A stretch of 64,000 nt of DNA from Mesobacillus jeotgali. GTDB taxonomy: Bacteria; Bacillota; Bacilli; Bacillales; Cytobacillaceae. The position numbers and the translations under genes are program-made. The notes under the pieces are model-generated. The model did not search any database. It was not told the DNA's origin and saw only the letters and a program-made list of their open reading frames with translations. The stretch lies in assembly GCF_900166585.1 (NCBI RefSeq), contig NZ_FVZC01000007.1:434001-498000 (forward strand), given 5' to 3'. This document shows, in pieces, positions 9,460 through 17,895 of this stretch; position 1 is the first letter of the stretch; every line of letters begins with the position of its first letter.

Positions 9460-10953
9460 ATGGAGGGTTTCAGTTACAAGGATTATGACGGGCTAGGTCT
9501 TGCTGAGCTGGTAAAAAGGAAAGAGGTTCAGCCTATTGAACTGATTGAGGAAGCCATCAGGATTACTGACGGTCTGAATCCAAAATTGAATGCAGTGATC
9601 AACAAGATGTATGAGCAGGCAAGGAAGACAGCGGGTCAGCAAATGACTGGTGCTTTTGCAGGCGTACCCATGTTCCTTAAAGATATCTCGCAGGAAATTG
9701 AAGGGGAACCGATTACTGCCGGTTCCAGGGCATTTTTAAATTACCGGGCAAAAGCAGATTCGGAGTATGCAAGACGTCTGCGCCGGACCGGGGTGGTTTT
9801 TCTCGGTCAGACGAATGTACCAGAGTTCGCCTTGGTCGCGGTGACGGAGCCTGCTCATTATGGGCCGACCCGCAATCCGTGGAATCTTGACCGCACTCCA
9901 GGCGGATCCAGTGGAGGTTCAGCAGCAGCCGTAGCTTCTGGAATAGTTCCGATTGCTGGTGCCAATGATGGCGGGGGTTCGATTCGGATTCCCGCTGCCT
10001 ACTGCGGATTATTCGGGCTGAAACCGACCCGCGGCCGTACCCCGGTAGGACCTAATTCGGGGAGGGCATGGCAGGGTGCTTCGGCGGAACATGTCCTTTC
10101 ACGTTCAGTCAGGGACAGCGCAGCAATGCTGGATGCTCTTCAAGGACATGAAAAAGCTGGTGCCTTTTCTGCTGTGCCATTTCAGGGAAGCTATCTTACG
10201 GCGGCAAGCATTCCCCTATCAAAAAAACTGCGTATTGCTTTTTCAGTGAAATCGCCAATTGGGACTGAGGTTGATGCTGATTGCAGGGAGGGGGTCCTGA
10301 AAACGGTACGGCTTCTCGAATCAATGGGTCACCATGTTGAAGAGGCAGATGCTCCAGTGGACGGCCATAAAATCGCGAAAAGCTATTTGACCATGTACTT
10401 CGGGGAGACGGCTGCTCTTTTAGCTTCATTAGAGGAAGTGCTTGGACAAAAAACGGCTGCTTCTGATGTCGAGCCAACGACCTGGCTGCTTGGCCTGCTT
10501 GGCAAGGCAACATCCGCAGAGGAATTCGTTTTAAGTTTAAGAGAATGGGACAGGGCAGCTTTGCAGATGGAAACCTTCCATGAAACCTATGATTTTTACA
10601 TCACACCGACCACAGCATATCCGCCAGCGAGAATAGGCGAACTCGAGCCATCATCCTCAGAAAAATTTCTTATTAGCACTGTTGGGAAACTGGGAATAGG
10701 GGGCGTTTTAAAAAAGGCGGGAATCGTTGACCAGATTGCCCAGAAGAACCTGGCTAGAACGCCATTTACACAACTCGCCAATCTGACAGGCCAGCCAGCA
10801 ATGTCGCTGCCTTTGCACCACACCTCGGATGGTCTGCCTGTGGGAGTGCAAGTCATGGCGGCTAGAGGACGAGAGGATTTATTGCTGCAGCTGGCCGGGG
10901 AGCTCGAGCAGTCTGAACACTGGATAGATGTGAAAAGGAACCCTTTGTTTTAG
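9460..10953 (+). CDS. Amidase (amidase signature family)
   Basis: The product has 497 residues, normal for the family. The Ser-cisSer-Lys triad is visible: Lys at about 74 (PMFLKDIS), the Ser pair in GGSSGGS at about 150-151, and the nucleophile Ser at about 174 ([11 protein letters not shown]). The family hydrolyses amides to acids plus ammonia or amine. The substrate cannot be told, and GatA is unlikely because gatC/gatB are absent. The ATG at 9460 follows GGTGAGG closely; a GTG at 9448 is possible. The MBL-fold gene begins 42 bases downstream, so the two may be cotranscribed. Confidence 0.88.
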   Translation: MEGFSYKDYDGLGLAELVKRKEVQPIELIEEAIRITDGLNPKLNAVINKMYEQARKTAGQQMTGAFAGVPMFLKDISQEIEGEPITAGSRAFLNYRAKADSEYARRLRRTGVVFLGQTNVPEFALVAVTEPAHYGPTRNPWNLDRTPGGSSGGSAAAVASGIVPIAGANDGGGSIRIPAAYCGLFGLKPTRGRTPVGPNSGRAWQGASAEHVLSRSVRDSAAMLDALQGHEKAGAFSAVPFQGSYLTAASIPLSKKLRIAFSVKSPIGTEVDADCREGVLKTVRLLESMGHHVEEADAPVDGHKIAKSYLTMYFGETAALLASLEEVLGQKTAASDVEPTTWLLGLLGKATSAEEFVLSLREWDRAALQMETFHETYDFYITPTTAYPPARIGELEPSSSEKFLISTVGKLGIGGVLKKAGIVDQIAQKNLARTPFTQLANLTGQPAMSLPLHHTSDGLPVGVQVMAARGREDLLLQLAGELEQSEHWIDVKRNPLF

Positions 10954-10995
10954 CGAATCACTTTGACATCAAATTTTAAAAAGGGGGGAATACAC

Positions 10996-11930
10996 ATGGA
11001 AAATCAATTTTTCACATGTAAGGAAATTAAAGAGGGAGTATATGCAGCGATTGTAAAGGATGGACAGGGAGCTCTCGGCAATGCAGGATTTGTTGACCTC
11101 GGCGAGGAGGTCCTAATCTTTGATACCTTCATGATTCCTCAGGCTGCTTCTGCATTGCGCCAGACAGCTGAAGAGCAAACTGGCAAAAAAGTAAAATATG
11201 TAGTGAATAGCCATTATCATGGCGATCATACAAATGGCAATGTCATCTTTAAGGATGCTGTTATCATTTCCACGGAAGTGATTAGGCGAAAAATGCAGGA
11301 GAGTTACCAGAATCGTGATATTCCTGCAATGAAGGCAGGTATGGCTTCCTATTTTTCTCAGCTTGAAAAGCGAATCGCTGAAGAACAAAATGTGCAAATG
11401 CGCCAGGCACTTGAATACGATCTCTCAGATAAGCAGAAGTATGCGGAATCGCTGGACGTGATTGAAGAAGTTCTCCCAACCGTATTAATTGAAGAGAAAC
11501 TTGTCCTTCAGGCAGCAGAAGGACAGTGGAGCTGTATCATTTTGGCGGAGGCCATACCGAAAGTGACCTCTTTATGTATCTGCCAGAGGAGCAAATATTA
11601 TTTGCCGGTGATTTAGTATTAGTTCATAACCATGCCTGGATGGGCCATGGCAATCCTCATGAATGGCTGAGCATTTTGGAAAAGCTGGAACGGTTTGCTG
11701 TCAGCAGCGTCGTCCCAGGCCATGGGAATCCAGGCGGTAATGAGGATATTCAAATCATGAATGATTATATAGCAGATATGATTCACTTCGTTACTGAAAT
11801 GAAGCAAAATGGCAAATCTGTCGAAGATTTGATTGCTGCGCCGATAATGGAAAAATATAAAGACCTGGATAGTCCTCATGTTTATGAGTGGAATCTGAAT
11901 TTTTTATTTGGATATTTGCAAAACAGGTAA
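10996..11930 (+). pseudogene. Metallo-beta-lactamase-fold hydrolase split by a frameshift
   Basis: The first part starts at the ATG at 10996 after AAGGGGGGAA. It encodes the beta-lactamase-fold start and the metal motif HYHGDH, then runs out of register near 11521-11526 and stops at 11616. The second part, in the next frame (11526-11930), carries the remaining ligands: HFGGGHTESD, FAGDLV and VVPGHG. Inserting one base near 11525 would give a continuous product of about 311 residues with all metal ligands. This is either a true one-base deletion or a sequencing error. If real, neither half can form the full metal site. Confidence 0.85.
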
Positions 11931-12001
11931 CAAAAAGGTAATTGGCTGCCTTGCCCTTTTATGGAAGGATGCAAAAATTGTCGAAAACCCCCTTAAGAAA
12001 G

Positions 12002-12032
12002 CCCCTATACACGTAAATTCTACATATAGGGG
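12002..12032. promoter_or_regulatory. Inverted repeat ahead of the gene at 12054
   Basis: Perfect 8-base arms CCCCTATA and TATAGGGG are separated by 15 bases and end about 10 bases before the Shine-Dalgarno sequence. There is no T run, so an operator or 5' hairpin is likelier than a terminator. Confidence 0.4.
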
Positions 12033-12053
12033 TATGACTTTAGGAGGGTGATC

Positions 12054-12767
12054 ATGGATATTTTACTGGCTGTCGGAAAGGTAATAATGGAAGAATTATC
12101 ATTATTGCATTTATTCTACCCAATGGCGGGTGTGCTGATTGGGGTATACATTACATACAAATTAACCATTCAACGTGATAGGGTTTTTGCGGCAAATGAC
12201 GCCTATAAAACAATTTATAGTTCGATGTATATAAGATTAGCCACAATTAAAATCAATATAGAGTTAAAGAAAAAGGAACTTGGAAGAATAAAATTCAGAA
12301 GATTAAATAAACAATGTAAGCGAAGTAAAAATATAACCTTAATCGCAAAACAAATTTTAGATGCATCCGATGAACTTCACAAAACTGTAAAAACATTAGA
12401 CGAAGATAAATTGAGCGTGATTGTCATCTCAAGATATTTTGCTGTAGATCAAATAAAAGAAAACATTAGAATGGCTGAAATCAGTGATTTGGGATTGCAG
12501 GAGGATCAGGCTTTCCGGGAACTCAGGATAGAAAGATTACAGTATGAATTGGCTCTTGCTAAGATTTCATTTGTACAAAGTATTTTAGAAGATATGAAAA
12601 GCATCACCAGGAACGCAAGGATTCAAGATAAAGAAATCAGGGATACAATCAAGTTCCTGCTTAAGATAGTGAGAAATGCCAGGAAAAACGGAGTGCTGAA
12701 AACGTACCGGTCAGAGCAGTTAAAGGAAGTACAGAAATTTGATGTTAAGAATATCCCGGCTGGTTGA
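12054..12767 (+). CDS. Membrane-anchored helical protein, unknown function
   Basis: The product has 237 residues. One N-terminal membrane helix (about 15-35) is followed by roughly 200 residues of charged, mostly helical sequence rich in K, E, I and R, with coiled-coil-like stretches (LRIERLQYELALAKISF). No catalytic motif is recognised. The start at ATG 12054 follows AGGAGGG by five bases. The gene is AT-richer than its neighbours, which may point to transfer, though this is weak. The upstream inverted repeat at 12002-12032 may regulate it. Confidence 0.72.
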   Translation: MDILLAVGKVIMEELSLLHLFYPMAGVLIGVYITYKLTIQRDRVFAANDAYKTIYSSMYIRLATIKINIELKKKELGRIKFRRLNKQCKRSKNITLIAKQILDASDELHKTVKTLDEDKLSVIVISRYFAVDQIKENIRMAEISDLGLQEDQAFRELRIERLQYELALAKISFVQSILEDMKSITRNARIQDKEIRDTIKFLLKIVRNARKNGVLKTYRSEQLKEVQKFDVKNIPAG

Positions 12768-12855
12768 GAATAAAACTTATTTTGAACTATGCGATGGCAA
12801 GTCATTCTTAATCAAACGTTTGATTAAAAAGGATTAAATCCTTGATAATACTGGG

Positions 12856-12882
12856 AAGAGGCAGCATTTGGCTGCCTCTTTC
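12856..12882. terminator. Terminator between convergent genes
   Basis: The arms GAGGCAGC and GCTGCCTC enclose five bases and are followed by TTTCT on the plus strand. It serves the plus-strand gene and touches the 3' end of the minus-strand gene. Confidence 0.8.
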
Positions 12883-13374
12883 TCAACATAATACAATAAT
12901 CCTGTAAGGGGTAGTTTGCGCCGGTATGCTGAAGGTAGCAGGACCATAAACGACAATCAGATTCCTGTTCGCCGGACTTTTTGTAAACCTCTGGCCATTT
13001 TCCAATACAATCGTCATTCCGGGTGATAGATTGAGCTTCAGCATGCCATCACTGCTGGTTAGCTGGCTGTTGAAAAAATCCACCTTCACACTTTGGCCGC
13101 GCGTTTCTTTCACGACAACAAGCGCCCGGTATTGAGGCGGATAAATCATGGGAACAGGTGCATCAGCGTCATAATAGCCTGTTACCTGGTCGCCAATTTC
13201 GACCATTGCATGGTCGACGAAATAGGTTTTCGGTTCGACTACGAAATTTACTTGCCTTCCCGTGCCATCAATGACAGACATCATTCTATAGCACCCTTCA
13301 TTCTGGCCGGATGGCGTAACGGAAAAATCATTCATCATCCTTACGACTCCGCTGAATGGCTGATACTTAACCAT
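12883..13374 (-). CDS. Conserved small protein, unknown function
   Basis: The product has 163 residues from the ATG at 13372-13374 (MVKYQPFSG), preceded by GGGTGAG; a second ATG six codons earlier follows AGGAG and is a real alternative. The sequence is rich in beta-prone residues and has a Pro-rich turn DADAPVPMIYPPQYRALVVV. There is no signal peptide or membrane segment. It looks like a soluble beta-barrel-type protein of the kind carried by many Bacillus species. I do not recognise its function. Confidence 0.65.
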   Translation of the reverse strand: MVKYQPFSGVVRMMNDFSVTPSGQNEGCYRMMSVIDGTGRQVNFVVEPKTYFVDHAMVEIGDQVTGYYDADAPVPMIYPPQYRALVVVKETRGQSVKVDFFNSQLTSSDGMLKLNLSPGMTIVLENGQRFTKSPANRNLIVVYGPATFSIPAQTTPYRIIVLC

Positions 13375-13487
13375 GCATCTCACCCTTTTCATTGTACTCC
13401 TGCCTATAGTTTATTCACTTTAACATCTATCGTGCTTGTTATTCTCGTGTGTAAGAGGGTAAACATTTTAGAAAAAGGACTGGGAAC

Positions 13488-13934
13488 ATGCCTTTCAATT
13501 ATGATCTTGATTTTGATCACATTGATTTTCGTGAACAGCCTGAACTATACCGTGTGGGCAGGGGTGAACAGGGTGTTCTGCTGGTTGAGCCATATAAAAG
13601 TGAAATTCTCCCCTATTGGCGATTCAAGACACCGGACATCGCCAGGGAATCGTCCGAAAAAATCTACGAGTTATTTCTGGATTACAAAGCAAAAAATGAT
13701 TTTGTCGGCATGGATATGGCCAAAAAGTTCCTGCAGATGGGATACACCCGAGCCCGCCGGTATACGAATTATAAGGACGGCAGGAAATATGATGAGGCCG
13801 GGAAAGTAATGGAGCGCCAGAATGATCCGGAGAAGGCCGAATCTGCCGCCATTTTTATGGAGAGATGGAAACTGGCTCGAACTGATCAGGAGTATCTTGA
13901 GATGAAAAAGGAACACCAGAAGAAATATGGATAA
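13488..13934 (+). CDS. DUF4385-family protein
   Basis: The product has 148 residues and starts MPFNYDLDFDHIDFRE. It matches my memory of the DUF4385 family, whose members have this start and the middle segment ARRYTNYKDGRKY. It is soluble and rich in charged and aromatic residues. There is no known activity. RBS-like AAAGGACTGGGAAC precedes the ATG. It is followed by a strong terminator that also faces glpD. Confidence 0.75.
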   Translation: MPFNYDLDFDHIDFREQPELYRVGRGEQGVLLVEPYKSEILPYWRFKTPDIARESSEKIYELFLDYKAKNDFVGMDMAKKFLQMGYTRARRYTNYKDGRKYDEAGKVMERQNDPEKAESAAIFMERWKLARTDQEYLEMKKEHQKKYG

Positions 13935-13937
13935 AAA

Positions 13938-13974
13938 ATCCCCTGATGACTCAATACATCAGGGGTTCCTTGTT
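13938..13974. terminator. Bidirectional terminator between DUF4385 gene and glpD
   Basis: The arms CCCCTGATG and CATCAGGGG enclose an 8-base loop. A-rich sequence precedes them and TTCCTTGTTT follows, so it can act on both converging transcripts. Confidence 0.88.
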
Positions 13975-15629
13975 TATTTGACAGGATTTACAGCTTCCGA
14001 TAGAGCTTCTTCAAGTTCTAAAGTGAAAGCCTTTGTTTGCTGCTCGTTCCAGCTGAATTGGTCACGCATGAATTTGATGACATTTTCTTTAAAGTTGTGC
14101 ACCATTTGGATATTGAACAAAATCGCTCCTGTACGTCGGTTAAAGAAGTCAATTGGCGTAGCAGCCGCTTCATACTGGATTGCATAGCTCAGCTTAGTGA
14201 ACAATTCCAAAGGCAAGCCATATCGGTCTGCTTCTTGCTTATGTGCAGATGCAATCTGGAACACAATTGGAGCGTTCGAGCCGTACTGGTATGCAAGACG
14301 TCGTGCTTCTTCTTTTGTAAGGCCTGCCTTCGTGCCTTCTTCAAGCTGGTTTTCAACAAAGCTATTAAGGTTGGCAGAACCGCCGACATCTCCGCCGGAA
14401 ATCGGCAGATTCTTCGTCTGGCATCCAGGGAAGCTGCGTCCGTCTTCTTTAGCGAATTTTTCAGCAAGCAGATCCACAATCAATTCCGCCATTTTGCGAT
14501 AACCGGTCAACTTTCCGCCAGCAATTGTGATTAGATGTGAATCAGATTCCCATATCTCATCTTTTCTTGAAATTTCAGAAGGTGCCTTGCCTTCCTCGTG
14601 GATAAGCGGCCTTACACCAGCCCAGCTGGATTCAACATCTTTTTCCGTCACATTCACATCCGGGAACATATAGTGAATCGCTTTAAGAATATAGCTTCTG
14701 TCTTCCTCCGTCATGCCCGGGTTGATCGGATCTTCATTGTAAAAAGTATCGGTTGTGCCGACATATGTTTTGCCGTCACGTGGAATCGCGAAGACCATAC
14801 GGCCATCCGGAGTGTCAAAATAAATGGCTTGCTTGAGCGGGAAACCGGATTGGTCGATAACGATATGGACACCTTTTGATAGCTTCAGGGTTTTTCCTTT
14901 TTTCGAATTGTCCATTTCACGAATGCCGTCAACCCATGGGCCGGTTGCATTGACCACTTTTTTTGCATGGACTTCATATTCCTCGCCTGTTAAAAGATCC
15001 TCGACAACAACTCCTGAAACGATTCCGTTCGTATATACAAGGTTCTTGACTTTGGAATAGTTCAATGCGGTGGCGCCTTTTGAAACAGCCTGCTTCATGA
15101 CCTCGATGGTCAGGCGGGCATCATCTGTGCGGTATTCAACATAATAGCCGCCGCCCTTCAATCCTTCTTTTTTCACTAGCGGCTCCTTTGCCAGTGTTTC
15201 AGCTGCACTGAACATTTTTCTGCGTTCGGATTTTTTGACACCTGCTAAAAAGTCATATACCCTAAGGCCGACGGATGTGCTGAAACTGCCGAAAGTTCCG
15301 CCTTTATGGAAGGGGAGAAGCATCCATTCTGGTGTTGTGACGTGAGGACCATTTTCATAGACAATGGCACGTTCCTTCCCGACTTCAGCCACCATTTTGA
15401 CTTCGAATTGTTTTAGGTAGCGCAATCCGCCGTGCACCAGCTTTGTGGAACGGCTTGAAGTGCCAGCCGCAAAATCCTGCATTTCCAAAAGGGCAATATT
15501 CATGCCTCTGGTTGCAGCATCAAGAGCGATTCCAGCACCTGTAATGCCACCGCCAATCACAAGGACGTCGAATGCCTCATTTTTCATTTTCGTTACTATA
15601 TTTTTTCGATCGAGATTAGAAAATCTCAT
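13974..15629 (-). CDS. glpD: Aerobic glycerol-3-phosphate dehydrogenase
   Basis: The product has 551 residues, the usual Bacillus GlpD length. The N-terminal FAD site [17 protein letters not shown] lies at about 23-39, followed by [17 protein letters not shown], typical of GlpD. The C-terminal cap domain is present. It oxidises sn-glycerol-3-phosphate to dihydroxyacetone phosphate at the membrane, passing electrons to quinone. The start ATG at 15627-15629 follows AAGGAGG by nine bases. The 5' leader at 15652-15712 is a GlpP-type antitermination site and the glpP gene lies upstream on the same strand. Confidence 0.96.
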   Translation of the reverse strand: MRFSNLDRKNIVTKMKNEAFDVLVIGGGITGAGIALDAATRGMNIALLEMQDFAAGTSSRSTKLVHGGLRYLKQFEVKMVAEVGKERAIVYENGPHVTTPEWMLLPFHKGGTFGSFSTSVGLRVYDFLAGVKKSERRKMFSAAETLAKEPLVKKEGLKGGGYYVEYRTDDARLTIEVMKQAVSKGATALNYSKVKNLVYTNGIVSGVVVEDLLTGEEYEVHAKKVVNATGPWVDGIREMDNSKKGKTLKLSKGVHIVIDQSGFPLKQAIYFDTPDGRMVFAIPRDGKTYVGTTDTFYNEDPINPGMTEEDRSYILKAIHYMFPDVNVTEKDVESSWAGVRPLIHEEGKAPSEISRKDEIWESDSHLITIAGGKLTGYRKMAELIVDLLAEKFAKEDGRSFPGCQTKNLPISGGDVGGSANLNSFVENQLEEGTKAGLTKEEARRLAYQYGSNAPIVFQIASAHKQEADRYGLPLELFTKLSYAIQYEAAATPIDFFNRRTGAILFNIQMVHNFKENVIKFMRDQFSWNEQQTKAFTLELEEALSEAVNPVK

Positions 15630-15651
15630 GTTGTTACGCCTCCTTGGAATG

Positions 15652-15712
15652 AAAAAAGGAGAGACCACAAACAACATTACGCCAAAAGCCGAAATGTTAT
15701 CGTGGTCTCTCC
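15652..15712 (-). promoter_or_regulatory. glpD leader terminator, GlpP antitermination target
   Basis: On the minus strand GGAGAGACCAC pairs with GTGGTCTCTCC (11 perfect pairs), followed by TTTTTTC just before the glpD Shine-Dalgarno sequence. An inner AACATT/AATGTT pair lengthens the hairpin. In B. subtilis GlpP with glycerol-3-phosphate prevents termination at such an inverted repeat. A TATAAT with an extended TG lies at 15745-15750, giving a short leader transcript. Confidence 0.88.
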
Positions 15713-15769
15713 AGTTCTCCTACCCGATTTATTAACTTGTAATCATTATATCACATACATCTGAAAATT

Positions 15770-16333
15770 TCATGTGTCGGATTTCTGAATTTGATTAATC
15801 TCCCACAAATCCGTCTTTGACGTGGTGATAGCCGTGGCACCGGCATCCAGTGCATTTTTTACTTCTTCAGCTGTTCTAATCAGGCCTCCGGCAAAAATAG
15901 GGATTTTAACGCGGTCCTTGACCTCCCTGATCATCAAGGGCATGGCTCCTGGCAAAACTTCAATATAATCAGGACGTGTTTTTTCAATGAGTTTATAGCT
16001 CTTTTCAAGAGCATGGGAATCAATCAGGAATACTCTTTGCACAGCAATGACACCTTTTTGCTTTGCCTTTAAAATAACACTGGACTTCGTGGAAATCAGC
16101 CCATACGGTTTATACTCCTGACAAATATACTCTGTAGAAAAATCATCACTCTTCAATCCTTGTATCATATCAACATGATAGATCATTTTTTTGCCATAAC
16201 TTCTGGCCATTGAGTGGATATTCTTCAATTGGGCAATATGCACTTCCAGCATGACCCCGATTTCAAAAGGACTTTCAAGAAACTGTTCAAACTCCTTCAT
16301 ATTCGAGGAAGCAGGCAAGATTTTCTGATTCAA
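15770..16333 (-). CDS. glpP: Glycerol-3-phosphate-responsive antiterminator
   Basis: The product has 187 residues, normal for GlpP. It is a TIM-barrel-like fold with a C-terminal phosphate-binding region (IPIFAGGLIRTAEEV and DAGATAITTSK). GlpP binds glycerol-3-phosphate and prevents early termination in glp leader RNAs; the target hairpin lies directly downstream at 15652-15712. The start is TTG at 16331-16333, six bases after AAGGAAGGG. glpF and glpK are not in the window, so the regulon is at least partly split. Confidence 0.94.
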   Translation of the reverse strand: MNQKILPASSNMKEFEQFLESPFEIGVMLEVHIAQLKNIHSMARSYGKKMIYHVDMIQGLKSDDFSTEYICQEYKPYGLISTKSSVILKAKQKGVIAVQRVFLIDSHALEKSYKLIEKTRPDYIEVLPGAMPLMIREVKDRVKIPIFAGGLIRTAEEVKNALDAGATAITTSKTDLWEINQIQKSDT

Positions 16334-16506
16334 AAGAATCCCTTCCTTAAGGTAGATTATCCACTATCTTAACACAGCTGCTTTTCGCTTTCTATGCGTA
16401 CTATGCAAACTCGGTAGCGATAATAGCATATTGAAAATTGTAGGAAAGGATGAAGGCTAGTACGATAGTCATGAATATACATATTAAAAGGCAAAGAGGA
16501 GACAAC

Positions 16507-17427
16507 ATGCAAATTAGTAAGCAACTGAGGAGTACACAGGTTTTTGAAGCTGACGCAGTCCTGGGTGCGATTGAACGATCCCTGGCAATGATTGAATTTG
16601 AGCCGGACGGAAAAGTTCTTTGGGCAAATGAAAATTTTGCGCGAACGATGGGATATCGAGTGGAAGAGATGCCTGGACTTTTTCATAAACAATTTTGTAC
16701 AGCAGAATTTGCAGGCAGCAGGGAATATACAGAGTTATGGAGAAACCTGCGAAACGGCAAAAGCTTTCAGCAAAAAATACAGCGAGTCACCAAAAGGGGA
16801 AAATTGCTCTGGCTGGAAGCTACTTATTCGCCAGTCTACGATACTCGAGGCAGGGTCACCGGAGTGGTGAAGGTAGCTACCGATATAACGGAGCGTGAAT
16901 GGAATGCGGCAAGAGTAGCCGAAGAGCTCCAGCAGATGTCAGAAAACCTGAGTGCAAGGGCAGAAATGGGCATAACTAGAAGCGAAGAAGCAGCAACCGC
17001 TGCCAGCATACTTGTGGAAGAGTCAAACGGAAATATCAAGATTCTCGAGTCGCTAAAATCACAGGCTAAATCCATCGGCAGCATTGTCCAGACCATCCGT
17101 GAGATTGCTGCCCAAACCAACCTGCTAGCCCTGAACGCGGCCATCGAAGCAGCAAGAGCAGGAGAACATGGAAGAGGCTTCAATGTCGTGGCTGGAGAAG
17201 TCCGGAAACTTGCAACCCGAGTCCAGGATTCAATCCAGGAAGTCAATGAACGAATAGATGGCATAACAGGTGAAATGACAAAAATCAACGAAGCAACTCA
17301 ACGCTCACAAAATGGGATCATCAAAAACCAGAAACTCAATGAACAAGCAGTTGTCTCCTTCAAAGAAATTGGCAGCGCCGCCAGTGAACTGGACAAGCAG
17401 GCCAAAACATTCAAGGAAATCCTGTAA
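16507..17427 (+). CDS. Soluble PAS-domain methyl-accepting chemotaxis-like protein
   Basis: The product has 306 residues. A PAS domain occupies about 15-125 ([19 protein letters not shown] then [17 protein letters not shown]). It joins a short MCP signalling domain whose hairpin tip is [21 protein letters not shown]. There are no membrane helices and no HAMP, so this is a cytoplasmic receptor that may sense redox state, oxygen or a small ligand through PAS and signal to CheA. The start at 16507 follows AGAGGAGA. The methylation helices are shorter than in transmembrane receptors. Confidence 0.9.
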   Translation: MQISKQLRSTQVFEADAVLGAIERSLAMIEFEPDGKVLWANENFARTMGYRVEEMPGLFHKQFCTAEFAGSREYTELWRNLRNGKSFQQKIQRVTKRGKLLWLEATYSPVYDTRGRVTGVVKVATDITEREWNAARVAEELQQMSENLSARAEMGITRSEEAATAASILVEESNGNIKILESLKSQAKSIGSIVQTIREIAAQTNLLALNAAIEAARAGEHGRGFNVVAGEVRKLATRVQDSIQEVNERIDGITGEMTKINEATQRSQNGIIKNQKLNEQAVVSFKEIGSAASELDKQAKTFKEIL

Positions 17428-17439
17428 AAAGACAACGGA

Positions 17440-17473
17440 CACCGCAATCATAAATACGATTGCGGTGTTTTTG
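17440..17473 (+). terminator. Intrinsic terminator after the PAS-MCP gene
   Basis: The arms CACCGCAATC and GATTGCGGTG enclose eight bases and are followed by TTTTT. Confidence 0.93.
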
Positions 17474-17475
17474 AT

Positions 17476-17895
17476 TATTAAAGGCGGGAAACGTTTGATA
17501 GCCATGGTTTGTGTAGACGAGGCGTAGGCATTAATAATAATTTTTTAAAAGTTAGTTTTGGTCGAAAAGAAAAAAGGTAAAATGGGAGGGACTGAATGTG
17601 AATGGGAATAGGAGAAAAGGTAAAAGCAGAGGGGAGAAGCGGTAAAGTATAACTTAATGTTATCCAAAAAAATGCAGACCTTCACAAAACACATTTGGCT
17701 ACCAGCAACTTTTCTCCTATATTAATCGTCTCAATAGTAAAACGGAGAGCATAATTTGTTGTAACGCTAAATTTGTGATATATTTTAAGAATTCAACCCC
17801 CTATTTTCTCCATTTAATTTCTTCACTATTCTTTAAAAATTTGATTCCCATGGGAATTAATATATACATTTGTACAAAGAAACAGGAGCTGAACT
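17476..17895 (+). promoter_or_regulatory. 420-base gap upstream of the RNase J gene
   Basis: No convincing protein gene lies here. A perfect 14-base palindrome, ATTCCCATGGGAAT, sits at 17844-17857, about 40 bases before the RNase J start, and could be an operator. A tiny frame from GTG 17598 (15 codons, very basic) follows GGGAGGG, but I do not call it a gene. An AT-rich stretch at 17750-17840 may hold the promoter. RNase J mRNAs often have long leaders. Confidence 0.4.

Noticed and set aside
12883..13392. Minus-strand start at the first ATG (13392)
   Set aside because: Possible, with AGGAG upstream, but the second ATG at 13374 has a better-fitting GGGTGAG and gives a more typical N-terminus; the difference is six residues.
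13093..13809. Long plus-strand open frame of 238 codons
   Set aside because: It spans the minus-strand gene at 12883, the intergenic gap and the first part of the DUF4385 gene in another frame. Its translation is low-complexity and rich in R, H and I with no family features, and it lacks a binding site.
17598..17645. Tiny basic ORF (15 codons) after GGGAGGG
   Set aside because: The binding site is plausible, but the peptide is too short and simple (mostly G, K, R) to judge, and a stop follows directly. Left as a note only.
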